A stretch of DNA of 64,000 nucleotides, taken from contig NZ_CP014544.1 of the NCBI RefSeq assembly GCF_001586255.1, forward strand, positions 3,814,501 to 3,878,500, written 5' to 3'. A program made the translations under genes and the position numbers. Source of the stretch: Zhongshania aliphaticivorans (GTDB lineage: Bacteria > Pseudomonadota > Gammaproteobacteria > Pseudomonadales > Spongiibacteraceae). Positions 34,972-43,208 of this stretch are shown one piece after another; the stretch's first letter is position 1; each line of letters opens with the position of its first letter. The notes below the pieces were generated by a model, which ran no database searches, was not told where the DNA came from, and worked only from the letters and a program-made list of their open reading frames with translations.

Positions 34972-34999
34972 ATCATAATCACTTCTAAATAAAAATCAA
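34972..34999 (-). promoter_or_regulatory. Candidate cassette promoter (Pc)
   Basis: On the minus strand TTGATT and TATGAT are separated by 16 bases and point into the cassettes. The match is moderate and unconfirmed. Confidence 0.35.
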
Positions 35000-35053
35000 T
35001 TACTTAAGAGAACCATATCGCGTTTAGTGAGCGCCATGCTGTTGAATACGGGT

Positions 35054-35096
35054 TTGACAGCTCTGATACTCTCAACTACTGTACATATGATCAGTA
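35054..35096 (+). promoter_or_regulatory. intI promoter with overlapping LexA box
   Basis: TTGACA (35054-35059), a 17-base spacer and TACTGT (35077-35082) form the promoter. The -10 begins a near-consensus LexA site: CTGT, eight bases, TCAG (35079-35094) against CTGT-N8-ACAG. Flanking TA pairs also match the SOS box. LexA control of intI is well established in integrons. Confidence 0.7.
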
Positions 35097-35111
35097 TTTT
35101 GGAGCTTTGTT

Positions 35112-36111
35112 ATGGATGACATCAGGCACCACATACCAGAACGCCCAGCGCGTTTTATTGACCAATTACGGTACCATATTCGGAGCGTAGGGCTGTCTTA
35201 CCCCACCGAGCAAACCTATGTTTATTGGGTCAAGCACTTCATTTATTTCCATAACAAACAGCACCCCAAAGACCTTGGTGCGCGGCATATCAAAGCGTTT
35301 TTAAGTCATTTGGCAATAAATCGCCATTGCGCAGTGGCGACGCAGAAAGTTGCACTGAATGCACTGATATATCTATACAGACGATTTTTCGGATTAGCCT
35401 TAGAGGACGCAAGCACGCGCTTCAAGGCGATTGCCGGTGGTCTATAGCCGTGGCGAAATAGAATCAATTCTAGTTCAGCTTCGCGGCCCCCAAAAATTAA
35501 TGGTGGCGTTACTTTATGGAAGTGGTTTACGAAGTGCTGAGTTATTGGCGCTTCGCATCAAAGATATCGATTTTAGTAGCAACAACATTATCGTGCGCTC
35601 AGGTAAAGGCGATAAAGATCGGTCCACCATGTTACCGCATCAATTGATACCGGAGCTGAAGCGCCAGATTGCACGGGTCGAGTTACTGCACGAGGAAGAT
35701 TTGGCAGATGGTTTTGGTGAGGTGTATTTACCAAACGCCTTAAATCGAAAATCCCCTAGCGCAGCGAAGGAAATTGCTTGGCAATACTTATTCCCCGCTA
35801 GTCGCATTGGCAAAGACCCGCGATCAGGTGTTTTTAGACGGCATCACTTGCACCCGACAGCGCTAGGAAGACATATTCGTCATGCTGTACGGGCAGCCGC
35901 AATCAATAAGCCTGCGCGGGCCCACAGCTTTAGGCATAGTTTTGCGACACACCTTTTGGAAGCGGGTTATGATTTGCGCACTATTCAAGAATTGTTAGGG
36001 CATTCTGACATTTCAACAACGGAAATTTATACTCATGTTGTAAATCGAGGTGGGAAAGGCGTTTTGAGCCCAGCAGATCGCCTATTTTCGAGCAGTCGCG
36101 TTGATGATTAG
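35112..36111 (+). pseudogene. intI: Integron integrase IntI, split by a frameshift
   Basis: Two overlapping ORFs (35112-35447 and 35431-36111) encode one tyrosine recombinase. The N-terminal part has the SAM-like core-binding domain (FIDQLRYHIRSVGLSYPTEQ). The C-terminal part has the IntI-specific patch NRKSPSA-x(14)-DPRSGVFRRHHLH and the catalytic set: R in YGSGLRSAELL, H-x-x-R in HSFRHSFATHL, and LLGHSDISTTEIYTHV with the Tyr nucleophile. The reading frame breaks between about 35424 and 35435, where other IntI proteins read through to RLPVV. The catalytic half is complete, but without frameshifting or reversion the protein should be inactive. GGAG precedes the ATG. Confidence 0.85.
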
Positions 36112-36286
36112 AAAGTCAGCGACTGACCGCTATTGTGACCCCAGGGCCATCAACACTGCGCATGTAAGGGGCCACTTCCTGATCTGGTAATTAAGTGGAC
36201 GTTCAATCATGACGCCAATTGATCGAAAGCGGAGGTTTGGAAGTAACAGTATTTCGTTATTAGGGATATTTCTACCGTTTTAGGCT

Positions 36287-36553
36287 TTACTCATAGTGAG
36301 TCCATAGCCTCAATACTTTGATCGCTTTTTCCTCTTCCAACACTTGGTATACCAAGCGATGCTGGATGTTTATTCGGCGAGAATAGGCGCCCGCTAAATC
36401 CCCAATTAATTTTTCATAGGGAGGAGGATTTTGATACGGGTTCCTTTCGACAATTTTCAGCAGCTCCTGAGCCTTATCCTTTAGCCCGGACGACGCTAGT
36501 TTTCGAGCATCTTTTTGAGCCTGTTTAGTGAAATAAAGAGTCCAGCTCACCAA
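36287..36553 (-). CDS. yoeB: YoeB-family mRNA-interferase toxin
   Basis: The 88-residue RelE-fold toxin starts MVSWTLYFTKQAQKDARKLASSGLK. It has the family segment NPYQNPPPYEKLIGDLAGAYSRRINIQHRLVYQV. The C-terminal LRLWTHYE holds the catalytic His-Tyr pair (H86, Y87). YoeB cleaves mRNA in the ribosomal A site when freed from its antitoxin. The gene overlaps its antitoxin by 7 bases, as usual. It lies 175 bases from the intI stop with no attC, so it is a neighbouring module rather than a proven cassette. Confidence 0.9.
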   Translation of the reverse strand: MVSWTLYFTKQAQKDARKLASSGLKDKAQELLKIVERNPYQNPPPYEKLIGDLAGAYSRRINIQHRLVYQVLEEEKAIKVLRLWTHYE

Positions 36554-36789
36554 TCAAGGCTCTTACTACACTTGTCGAGTTCGACGTCCATACCTTCTCG
36601 GATAGATTCGCGCATACCGGGAATGGATAGCAGATGAAGTGTCTCATTGACGGCATTCCAGTCGTCTTCCGACAGCAAAACAGCGTTGCCCCTCTTGCCA
36701 GTAATAATAATAGGTTGGTGACTTTTAGACGTTTCATCTATTAGCGCGTAAAGCTTGGAACGAGCTTCTGTGGCATTAAGTGTGGTCAT
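36547..36789 (-). CDS. yefM: YefM/Phd-family antitoxin
   Basis: The 80-residue antitoxin begins MTTLNATEARSKLYALIDETSKSHQPIIITGKRGNAVLLS, the Phd/YefM DNA-binding fold. An acidic C-terminal tail wraps the toxin. The ATG at 36789 follows a near-perfect GGAGGA. A palindromic operator (36811-36830) lies just upstream, indicating autorepression. A longer upstream-start form is not needed. It is paired with the YoeB toxin. Confidence 0.9.
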   Translation of the reverse strand: MTTLNATEARSKLYALIDETSKSHQPIIITGKRGNAVLLSEDDWNAVNETLHLLSIPGMRESIREGMDVELDKCSKSLDW

Positions 36790-36810
36790 AGCTTCCTCCA
36801 TATGGCCTAA

Positions 36811-36830
36811 GCGTACGCCGTTACGTACGC
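36811..36830. promoter_or_regulatory. Palindromic operator of the yefM-yoeB module
   Basis: GCGTACG (36811-36817) and CGTACGC (36824-36830) flank a 6-base spacer. A third GCGTACG half-site lies near 36857. The location upstream of yefM fits autorepression by the YefM-YoeB complex. Confidence 0.6.
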
Positions 36831-37034
36831 AGCGTCAATCCGACCTATTGCTCCGCGTACGACCGCGATGTCAGGGAATGCCTGCTTGTATATGTATTAG
36901 AGCATTTCCAATGTCCGCTTATGTGACGCTAGAGCCTTTCATATTACTACTCTAAGCGCGCATTTCCGGAACTGGTAGGCAGACGCTCTATCATGGCGCC
37001 CCTTGGTCGATCGATCTCAGACGCCCCTTAATAT

Positions 37035-37331
37035 CTATTCCGCAATTCGACGAGGTGCGTCCATACTCTCATGCAGCACCCGAACGATAAGAATGTAGTG
37101 TTTTTCTAGTCGATAAAATACCAAATGGTGCTCTTGGTGAAGCTGGCGATACCCAGGGAGTACGTGACTATAATCGAGTCCCAGTTCAGGATGAGCGATC
37201 AGTTGATTGATGCCACGTTCCAATTGATCCAAGTACTTATCCGCCTGATCAACACCCCACTCGTTGCAAGTGTAGACCCAAATATCGACGAGATCGGATT
37301 CCGCCTCCGGCGTTATTTCAAGGCCAAGCAC
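37035..37331 (-). CDS. parE: ParE-family toxin
   Basis: The 98-residue RelE/ParE-fold protein starts MLGLEITPEAESDLVDIWVYTCNEWGVDQADKYLDQLERG. LPGYRQLHQEHHLVFYRLEKHYILIVRVLHESMD is typical of ParE. ParE-type toxins poison DNA gyrase. Its ATG overlaps the antitoxin stop by one base, so the pair is translationally coupled. It forms a second TA module in this accessory region. Confidence 0.88.
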   Translation of the reverse strand: MLGLEITPEAESDLVDIWVYTCNEWGVDQADKYLDQLERGINQLIAHPELGLDYSHVLPGYRQLHQEHHLVFYRLEKHYILIVRVLHESMDAPRRIAE

Positions 37332-37585
37332 TACTCAGCAGCCTTGATAAGTTTACGCCCAGCCCTTTTAACAGCAGACATATCTAGCGGACGGGATTTG
37401 CCACTGGCCTCACCCTTCTTAAGCGCCTGCCTAAGCTCTAAAAGGCGCTCTTGGGAATGCTGATCCTGTCTGATGAGATGGCGGATGTATTCACTGTCGT
37501 TGCCGAAATGCCCACCATCAATCTGACACTTCACCCAGTTTTCTTGTTGTTCCGTTAGTGTGATAGTTTTCCGATGCATACTCAT
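37331..37585 (-). CDS. parD: ParD-family antitoxin
   Basis: The 84-residue antitoxin has an N-terminal ribbon-helix-helix region (KTITLTEQQENWVKCQIDGGHFGNDSEYIRHLIRQDQ). A C-terminal toxin-binding helix (LLELRQALKKGEASGK) follows. It neutralises the adjacent ParE. An AGGAT sequence precedes the start at 37585, with a second in-frame ATG two codons later. A palindromic operator at 37611-37627 indicates autorepression. Confidence 0.88.
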   Translation of the reverse strand: MSMHRKTITLTEQQENWVKCQIDGGHFGNDSEYIRHLIRQDQHSQERLLELRQALKKGEASGKSRPLDMSAVKRAGRKLIKAAE

Positions 37586-37610
37586 GGCGGATCCTACGTC
37601 AGCTCGAAAG

Positions 37611-37627
37611 GTATGACAATATCATAC
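37611..37627. promoter_or_regulatory. Palindromic operator of the parDE module
   Basis: GTATGA (37611-37616) and TCATAC (37622-37627) form a perfect inverted repeat spaced by five bases, 26 bases upstream of the parD start. Confidence 0.6.
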
Positions 37628-37826
37628 TAATACCTAGTCACAAATCAAACTAGCTTTGATTTTATGTCCGCTATTATGGCAAAGCCGTCATCCAGGACTT
37701 GTCACGGCATCTGATCGCGTGTCTGAGAACAAGTTAGGCGGTATTGGATTCTGAATCACGCTCAGGGTGACGGTAGAGGGGGAATGGGCCAATGCCAACT
37801 CACATATACTTAACATTCTAGAGAGT

Positions 37827-38378
37827 TCACCCCACCAAACACGGGTCTATATAGGCTCGTAACCGCGACCGTATTTGCGACATAAATTCTCGGGTAGCGC
37901 CGTAACTGCGGCCGAGTAATTCTGCTACTGAGCGCAGGTCTAGTTCATCATCAATCACCCACGATAGCGCTTGGGCGCCTTCGGGGTAGTCTCGGGTAAA
38001 TACCGACATTTGGCCTGCGATACAGGCTTGCAGTCGCGCTTCGTCGTAGCTTCCAGATTCGATCTCCCAGTTATCGTCATAGGTTTCTGTATTTTCTCTA
38101 CTCGCTTGCCGGTAACGATCCGCCAATTTTGAGCGCACTACTGACCACAGCCAGCCTCGCCCTTGCCCACTCGGAGTGAAGCCATCGCAGCGTCTAATAA
38201 AGGCGAGAAAGATGTCGTGCATCAGGTCTTCTGACTCGGACTCTGGCACACCACGGAGTTGTAAGAAGCGGGTAAATTTTCCAGAAAATTCTGTATAGAG
38301 CTGGGTTACGGCGTGTTTGCGCTGGGCACCTCCGGCCTGAAGATCCACAATAAGCGCGTCGACCTCGGCATTATTCAT
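37827..38378 (-). CDS. ECF-type RNA polymerase sigma factor
   Basis: The 183-residue sigma-70 family protein has region 2 at about 20-95 (AVTQLYTEFSGKFTRFLQLRG, DLMHDIFLAFIRRC, GWLWSVVRSKLADRYRQ). Region 4 lies near 130-178 (LRSVAELLGRSYGATREFMSQIRSRL). It is the last gene of a three-gene unit. Its ATG at 38378 lies within the last codons of the preceding gene, with GGTGA upstream, so it is translationally coupled. The upstream membrane protein is its likely anti-sigma factor. Confidence 0.85.
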   Translation of the reverse strand: MNNAEVDALIVDLQAGGAQRKHAVTQLYTEFSGKFTRFLQLRGVPESESEDLMHDIFLAFIRRCDGFTPSGQGRGWLWSVVRSKLADRYRQASRENTETYDDNWEIESGSYDEARLQACIAGQMSVFTRDYPEGAQALSWVIDDELDLRSVAELLGRSYGATREFMSQIRSRLRAYIDPCLVG

Positions 38379-39192
38379 TGCGGTCACCGCGCAGCGTTTC
38401 GACTACCTCTAATTTAAATTCAATTCGCTGAGCAATTGGCCACGGTTTATTCCGCTCAGACTCTGGCAAGGCTTTCTGCCAGCGCTGTGCATCTGCTTCG
38501 CTATTAAGCTGCAATAGCCAATGACCGGCGTTGGCGCCCTGCTTTAACGAGATGCCCTCACCCGCAAGTTCCCTTAGTGCCTGCCACTGTTTGTCAGTTA
38601 CCACTAGGCGGTGTGCGACAACGCCCCCTTTCTGGCGGGCAGCCTGCTGTTGTTCATTCGCTAACGGCGCCGCGGCAACGCGATCGCGTTTCGCCATTGC
38701 GCTGCTCATTTCGGCCGCTTCATTTTTAGCAGCGTCCGCCAGATACTGCTCGCCAGACATTGCCTCGGCCCTAGATTCGATCATCTCCTCTTCCGCGATG
38801 TCTTTACGCATTTGTGGCGCGGCGGCCATCATCTTAAATTGCGCAGAGTCGGAATCGGCTGCACTGCGCAGTGCCTGCCGTGTTGGGCCGTTGAAAACAG
38901 ACAGATCTAGCATAATCGCTAAGCCAGCTAACACCGCTGCAGCATAGCCATAGCGATGTAAATTTCGGCCACGTTTCACCTTAGGTTGCTGATACTTAGC
39001 CTGCTGGTAAAGGCCTTCTTGCTCGATACGTCGATGCAGGCGCTGCAGAGCCAGCTGGTCTAGCTCGCTAGACTGCTGCGATGCACTAAGCCCAGACTTG
39101 ATTGCGGCCATAACCGCTTGTTCGCGATCTGACTCACACTCGCTCGGATTTTTAAGCTGGGTGAGCCAGTCTTCGATATCTTTTTCTTTCAC
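38371..39192 (-). CDS. Putative membrane anti-sigma factor
   Basis: The 273-residue protein has a cytoplasmic N-terminal half with acidic and basic helices. One transmembrane segment (YGYAAAVLAGLAIMLDLSVF near 81-100) is followed by a coiled, alanine- and glutamate-rich region. A C-terminal domain contains RLVVTDKQWQALRELAGEGISL. No zinc-binding HxxxCxxC motif is visible, so the anti-sigma call rests on operon position. It overlaps the vWA gene by 4 bases (ATGA) and the sigma gene by 8 bases. Confidence 0.55.
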   Translation of the reverse strand: MKEKDIEDWLTQLKNPSECESDREQAVMAAIKSGLSASQQSSELDQLALQRLHRRIEQEGLYQQAKYQQPKVKRGRNLHRYGYAAAVLAGLAIMLDLSVFNGPTRQALRSAADSDSAQFKMMAAAPQMRKDIAEEEMIESRAEAMSGEQYLADAAKNEAAEMSSAMAKRDRVAAAPLANEQQQAARQKGGVVAHRLVVTDKQWQALRELAGEGISLKQGANAGHWLLQLNSEADAQRWQKALPESERNKPWPIAQRIEFKLEVVETLRGDRNE

Positions 39193-40616
39193 TCTTGGGC
39201 GATCCTAGTAGTGGTGAGCCTTTCTATTAGACCAATAAATTCGCTGCGTTTGTCATCTGGCATAAGCGGCAATACCGCTCTTGCGCGGCGCAGGGCTGCC
39301 GCGTAGCTGGCTGAACCAGCATGCTCAGACTGCGACAGTACCAAGCTAAACTCCACCTGCACTTTCACGTCTTTAGCCGCAATGTGTAGGGTGCGGCTTA
39401 GCTCGGAGCCAAACAAGCGCTGGGCTTCTGCGTCGGAATCCAAATAATGCGCAACGCCGTTACCGGCCTCGGCCAAGACCTGCATTTTCGCGTCTTGATA
39501 ATTGCCAGTGCCCATGCCAATCACCGACAGAAATACGCCGCTGGCGCGCTGCTTCTCGATCATTGCTTTTAGCTCGCCGTCGCTGCTGGCGCCAACATTA
39601 AAGTCGCCGTCGGTGGCGAGAATCACTAGGTTAGTGGCCTTGCTATCAAACTGCTTGCGGGCAACATCATAGGCCAAGGCGATGCCTGCACCACCGGCGG
39701 TAGAGCCACGTGCGCTAAGATTGGCCAAGGCCCGCTGAATGCGATTAGATTCGGTAACTGGCGTGGGCGGCAATACCACTCCGGCACTCCCCGCGTAAGT
39801 CACAATCGCAACCTGATCATCTTGCTTTAAATTCGAGAGCAAGGTTTGAAAGCTGCGGATAAGCAGCGGCAATTTATTGGGGCTATTCATAGAGCCCGAG
39901 GTGTCGAGTAAAAATGTGATGCGTGCGCCGCGCTCACTGCTAGCGGTGGTGTCCACCGCCTTCACGCCGATCATGGCAATGCGGTGCGCAGGGTTCCACG
40001 GCGCTACCGCGTAATCTGACATCACCGCAATAGGATGCTTGCCTGTTGGCGCAGGGAAGTTGTAATTAAAATAATTTACCAGCTCCTCTAATCTCACACT
40101 GGCGGGCACGGGGATTTGGCCGTTATTGATTTGACGACGCATATTAGCGTAACTCGCCGAATCTACTTCAAGCCCAAAGGTGGATAGCGGCGATAGCGCC
40201 ACCGACAAAAAGCGGTTCTCGGTTTTGGCGGCATAGCCTTCTCTATCTCGTGGGGCGATGCTCATTGAGGAATCCGTATCCGCGATAAAATGAGATCGCT
40301 GCCTGACCAGCATGGCGGACTCCTTTATTTGCTTAGCATGCGCAGCCGCTGCCTGAGCGCCAGCAAAATGTTCCGCAAGCATCTTTTCAGATGCCGGTTT
40401 GGGAGCTGCCAGGCCAATAGCAGATGTATAGGCCTCGTCCTTTACAGCATTCCGCTGCGGCTCAGCAAGCTCGTTTATCGCGTGGTGTTCGAATTCATTT
40501 GGGGCGGAAATTTCTGAAGTGCCCTGACTTTCTAAGAGTGAATCTTGTGGCCCTCGTAAAAATATAAAAGCTATCGCAAAGATAATAAGTAGTGACAAAC
40601 TGGCGGCGTATTTCAT
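39189..40616 (-). CDS. YfbK-like von Willebrand factor A protein, C-terminal domain shortened
   Basis: The 475-residue protein has a signal anchor (MKYAASLSLLIIFAIAFIFL). A vWF_N-type domain (FSTFGLEVDSASYANMRRQINNGQIPVPASVRLEELVNYFNY-like) precedes the vWA domain with MIDAS motif DTSGSMN and later DGDFN. Full-length relatives carry a long DUF3520 domain at the C-terminus. Here DVKVQVEF runs straight into SLVLSQSEHAGSASYAAALRRARAVL, leaving only the domain's end. The start at 40616 follows GGAGAG. It heads the vWA, anti-sigma, sigma operon. Confidence 0.8.
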   Translation of the reverse strand: MKYAASLSLLIIFAIAFIFLRGPQDSLLESQGTSEISAPNEFEHHAINELAEPQRNAVKDEAYTSAIGLAAPKPASEKMLAEHFAGAQAAAAHAKQIKESAMLVRQRSHFIADTDSSMSIAPRDREGYAAKTENRFLSVALSPLSTFGLEVDSASYANMRRQINNGQIPVPASVRLEELVNYFNYNFPAPTGKHPIAVMSDYAVAPWNPAHRIAMIGVKAVDTTASSERGARITFLLDTSGSMNSPNKLPLLIRSFQTLLSNLKQDDQVAIVTYAGSAGVVLPPTPVTESNRIQRALANLSARGSTAGGAGIALAYDVARKQFDSKATNLVILATDGDFNVGASSDGELKAMIEKQRASGVFLSVIGMGTGNYQDAKMQVLAEAGNGVAHYLDSDAEAQRLFGSELSRTLHIAAKDVKVQVEFSLVLSQSEHAGSASYAAALRRARAVLPLMPDDKRSEFIGLIERLTTTRIAQE

Positions 40617-40729
40617 GTGGCTCTCCATGTGTCGCAAGATAGGTTTTGCTAATCGTCATATCTATAAACGCGCCGCCAAGGCAATTGTCAGGGTATTCGC
40701 TAAAATATTTTTGGGGGTGGAGTTTAGTC

Positions 40730-40754
40730 AAAAAAAAGCCCCTCGGTGAGGGGC
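40730..40754 (-). terminator. Intrinsic terminator of ahpF
   Basis: On the minus strand GCCCCTC and GAGGGGC form a tight hairpin followed by eight T residues, 27 bases after the ahpF stop. Confidence 0.85.
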
Positions 40755-40780
40755 AACAGGGTGTTTATACCAAATAGAGG

Positions 40781-42376
40781 TTAAGCAGCTTGGTTTGCAA
40801 TTTGCTCGGCGCTGTTTTCCAACACCGGCTGGCGAATCAAGTAGTCGAAGGCGCCCAAGGCGGCGGTTGCGCCACTGCCCACTGCAATTACAATCTGCTT
40901 AAAGGGCGTGGTGGTGACGTCGCCAGCGGCAAACACACCAGCCACCGAAGTTTCACCGCGTGCGCCAATTTCAATTTCGCCCCGCGGACTAAGGTCTACC
41001 ACCCCTTTTAAAAACTCGGTGTTGGGCACCAAACCAATCTGCACAAAGATACCCGCCAGACTAATGGTTTTGCTCTCGCCGCTTTGGCGGTCGGTATACG
41101 CCAAACCAATCACTCGGTCGCCGTCACCTAGCACTTCGGTGGTTTGGGCGCTGGTGATAATATCGACGTTCTTTAGTGAGCGCGCCTTGCGCTGCAAAAC
41201 CTCGTCAGCGCGAAGCTTGCTGTCAAACTCCAACACGGTGACGTGGCCGGTGATTCCCGCAAGGTCGATGGCGGCCTCAATACCCGAGTTACCACCGCCA
41301 ATCACCGCAACCGATTTACCTTTAAACAGCGGGCCGTCACAGTGCGGGCAGTAGGCCACGCCCTTACCACGGTATTCTTGTTCGCCCGGCACATTCATTT
41401 CGCGCCAGCGAGCACCGGTCGCCAGCAACACCGAACGGCTACGCAATACCGCGCCACCCTCGACACTGATCTCGATGCTGCCGTCGTCAGCTACCGATAA
41501 GCCGCTAGCTTGGTGGCCCGCCATAATATCCACATCGTAAGCGCCAACGTGAGCCTCGAGATTGGCGACCAATTTTGGCCCTTCGGTTTCGTTCACCGAA
41601 ATAAAGTTTTCGATACTCACGGTATCTAATAATTGACCGCCAAATTTATCGGCCAACACGCCTGTGCGAATTCCTTTACGGGCCGCGTAGATTGCCGCCG
41701 AGGCGCCAGCGGGGCCACCGCCAACCACTAACATATCAAATATGTCTTTCTCGGCGAGTTTTTTAAGGCTTCTCGCACCGGCGTTTTTGTCCATCTTCTT
41801 TAAGATATCGGCCAAGCTAATACGGCCCTGAGAAAACTGTTGGCCGTTCATAAACACGGTTGGCACCGCCAGCACTTTTCGCGCTTCCACTTCGTCTTGG
41901 AACATCGCGCCGTCGATCATTTCATTGCGAATCTGGGGGTTGATCGCCGCCATCATATTCAGCGCCTGAACCACCTCTGGGCAGGTCTGGCAGCTCAAAG
42001 AAATGTAGGTCTCAAAACGGTATTCGCCGTCAAGATTGCGCACTTGTTCAATCAGCTCTTTATCTATCTTCATGGGGTGGCCGCCGCTGTGCAGCACCGC
42101 CAACACCAATGAGGTAAATTCGTGACCAAGCGGCACACCAGCAAAACGCATCTCGGTGCCACTGGCCACGGAACGCACGCCCATAGCGGGTCGACGTGCA
42201 TCTTGATCGTCACCCTCAACCAGTGATACCAGCGGCGATAGCGCAGACACCTCGTTCATCAGGGTTTCAAGTTCCCGGGATTTATCTTGGCCATCGAGAT
42301 ACGCGACCAGCTCTACCGGTGTTTTTAGATTTTGGAGGTACGCCTCCAACTGGGTTTTCATTTTCGCGTCTAACAT
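40781..42376 (-). CDS. ahpF: Alkyl hydroperoxide reductase subunit F
   Basis: The 531-residue NADH-dependent flavoprotein re-reduces AhpC. The N-terminal tandem-thioredoxin domain contains CQTC at about 129-132. The FAD domain begins [23 protein letters not shown], and the redox-active CPHC lies near 342-345. An NAD-binding region ([15 protein letters not shown]) and a closing FAD motif ([35 protein letters not shown]) follow. GGGAG precedes the ATG at 42376. It is transcribed separately from ahpC, with a terminator between. Confidence 0.95.
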   Translation of the reverse strand: MLDAKMKTQLEAYLQNLKTPVELVAYLDGQDKSRELETLMNEVSALSPLVSLVEGDDQDARRPAMGVRSVASGTEMRFAGVPLGHEFTSLVLAVLHSGGHPMKIDKELIEQVRNLDGEYRFETYISLSCQTCPEVVQALNMMAAINPQIRNEMIDGAMFQDEVEARKVLAVPTVFMNGQQFSQGRISLADILKKMDKNAGARSLKKLAEKDIFDMLVVGGGPAGASAAIYAARKGIRTGVLADKFGGQLLDTVSIENFISVNETEGPKLVANLEAHVGAYDVDIMAGHQASGLSVADDGSIEISVEGGAVLRSRSVLLATGARWREMNVPGEQEYRGKGVAYCPHCDGPLFKGKSVAVIGGGNSGIEAAIDLAGITGHVTVLEFDSKLRADEVLQRKARSLKNVDIITSAQTTEVLGDGDRVIGLAYTDRQSGESKTISLAGIFVQIGLVPNTEFLKGVVDLSPRGEIEIGARGETSVAGVFAAGDVTTTPFKQIVIAVGSGATAALGAFDYLIRQPVLENSAEQIANQAA

Positions 42377-42427
42377 GGTGACTCCCGTGAACCTTAGAAT
42401 TCGGTTTTAATTTACATATTCAATTGG

Positions 42428-42452
42428 TAAAAAAGGCCCCGCTAACGGGGCC
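42428..42452 (-). terminator. Intrinsic terminator of ahpC
   Basis: On the minus strand GGCCCCG-TTAG-CGGGGCC is followed by six T residues. Confidence 0.87.
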
Positions 42453-42463
42453 AACATGGGGTA

Positions 42464-43033
42464 TTAAATTTTGCCAACTAGGTCCAAAGAAGGAGACAGT
42501 GTCGCTTCACCTGGCTGCCATGCTGCGGGGCAAACTTCGCCATCGTGCTCGGCAACGTATTGAGCAGCTTGCACCTTACGCACTAGCTCTTTGGCTGAGC
42601 GGCCAATGCCAAGATCGTGAAGCTCGGCGACTTTAATTTCGCCCTCGGGGTTAATAACAAACGTGCCCCGCAGTGCCAAACCATCTTCCTCGATCATTAC
42701 GCCAAAATTGCGCGAGATCTTGCCCGTTGGGTCACCAATCATTGGGTATTGGATCTTGCCAATGGTGTCGGAGCTGTCGTGCCACGCTTTGTGGGTAAAG
42801 TGGGTATCGGTAGACACTGAGTAAACTTCTACGCCCATTTCTTGCAACTGCGCGTAGTGGTCGGCCATATCGCCCAGCTCAGTGGGGCAGACAAAGGTAA
42901 AGTCAGCGGGGTAGAAGACCAGCACAGACCACTTGCCTAACAGATCAGCATCGCTGACGTCGACAAAATCGCCATTGTGGTAGGCAGTGGCTTTAAAGGG
43001 CTGAACCTTGGTATTGATAATCGTTGGGAACAT
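42464..43033 (-). CDS. ahpC: Alkyl hydroperoxide reductase subunit C (2-Cys peroxiredoxin)
   Basis: The 189-residue peroxiredoxin has the peroxidatic cysteine C49 in DFTFVCPTE and the resolving cysteine C168 in GEVCPAAWQPGE, typical of E. coli-type AhpC. It reduces hydrogen peroxide and organic hydroperoxides and is recycled by AhpF. The start at 43033 follows AAGGA and matches the family N-terminus MFPTIINT; a longer ORF form is not real. An OxyR-type site lies upstream at 43121-43157. Confidence 0.95.
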   Translation of the reverse strand: MFPTIINTKVQPFKATAYHNGDFVDVSDADLLGKWSVLVFYPADFTFVCPTELGDMADHYAQLQEMGVEVYSVSTDTHFTHKAWHDSSDTIGKIQYPMIGDPTGKISRNFGVMIEEDGLALRGTFVINPEGEIKVAELHDLGIGRSAKELVRKVQAAQYVAEHDGEVCPAAWQPGEATLSPSLDLVGKI

Positions 43034-43120
43034 GCTGTGATTCCTTGTGTAGTCATAATAAAAAAGGCTGTGCGCCTTAAGCTCAGTGACCATACTAGGG
43101 AAACAGTGAGATTAGCTCCA

Positions 43121-43157
43121 ATCAATCGTTATTATAGAATAGATAGGTTTTAGCTAT
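43121..43157. promoter_or_regulatory. OxyR-type binding site upstream of ahpC
   Basis: ATAGGTTTTAGCTAT (43143-43157) perfectly matches the OxyR half-element ATAG-N-T-NNN-A-N-CTAT. A weaker second half at 43121-43135 keeps the required 22-base periodicity. The site is about 90-125 bases upstream of the ahpC start. Confidence 0.65.
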
Positions 43158-43208
43158 ACTTGATTTGCAGGTGAGCAGCGTACACGCCACCCACCTTATG
43201 AAAAGCTA

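Larger units (their letters stand above)
34786..35111. other. attI and promoter region between the first cassette and intI
   Basis: This 326-base region holds the attI-like core, a candidate leftward cassette promoter (34972-34999), and the rightward SOS-type intI promoter. No other gene is visible. Confidence 0.6.
33498..36111. mobile_element. Small integron: frameshifted intI, attI core and two gene cassettes
   Basis: The integrase gene (35112-36111, plus) lies beside an attI-like core (34803-34809) and two minus-strand cassettes reading away from it. Cassette A is an unknown gene with a 59-bp attC. Cassette B is a thioesterase gene with a longer degenerate attC. This head-to-head layout is that of a classic integron. 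The left limit is the outer core of attC B; nothing cassette-like was seen beyond it. Confidence 0.7.

Noticed and set aside
35424-35447. Programmed frameshift in intI
   Set aside because: There is no slippery heptamer or downstream stem-loop, and residues seem to be missing at the junction, which favours a deletion.
36112-37830. Toxin-antitoxin modules as integron cassettes
   Set aside because: No TAACAA-to-GTTRRRY attC structure was found after either module, and they lie on the 3' side of intI.
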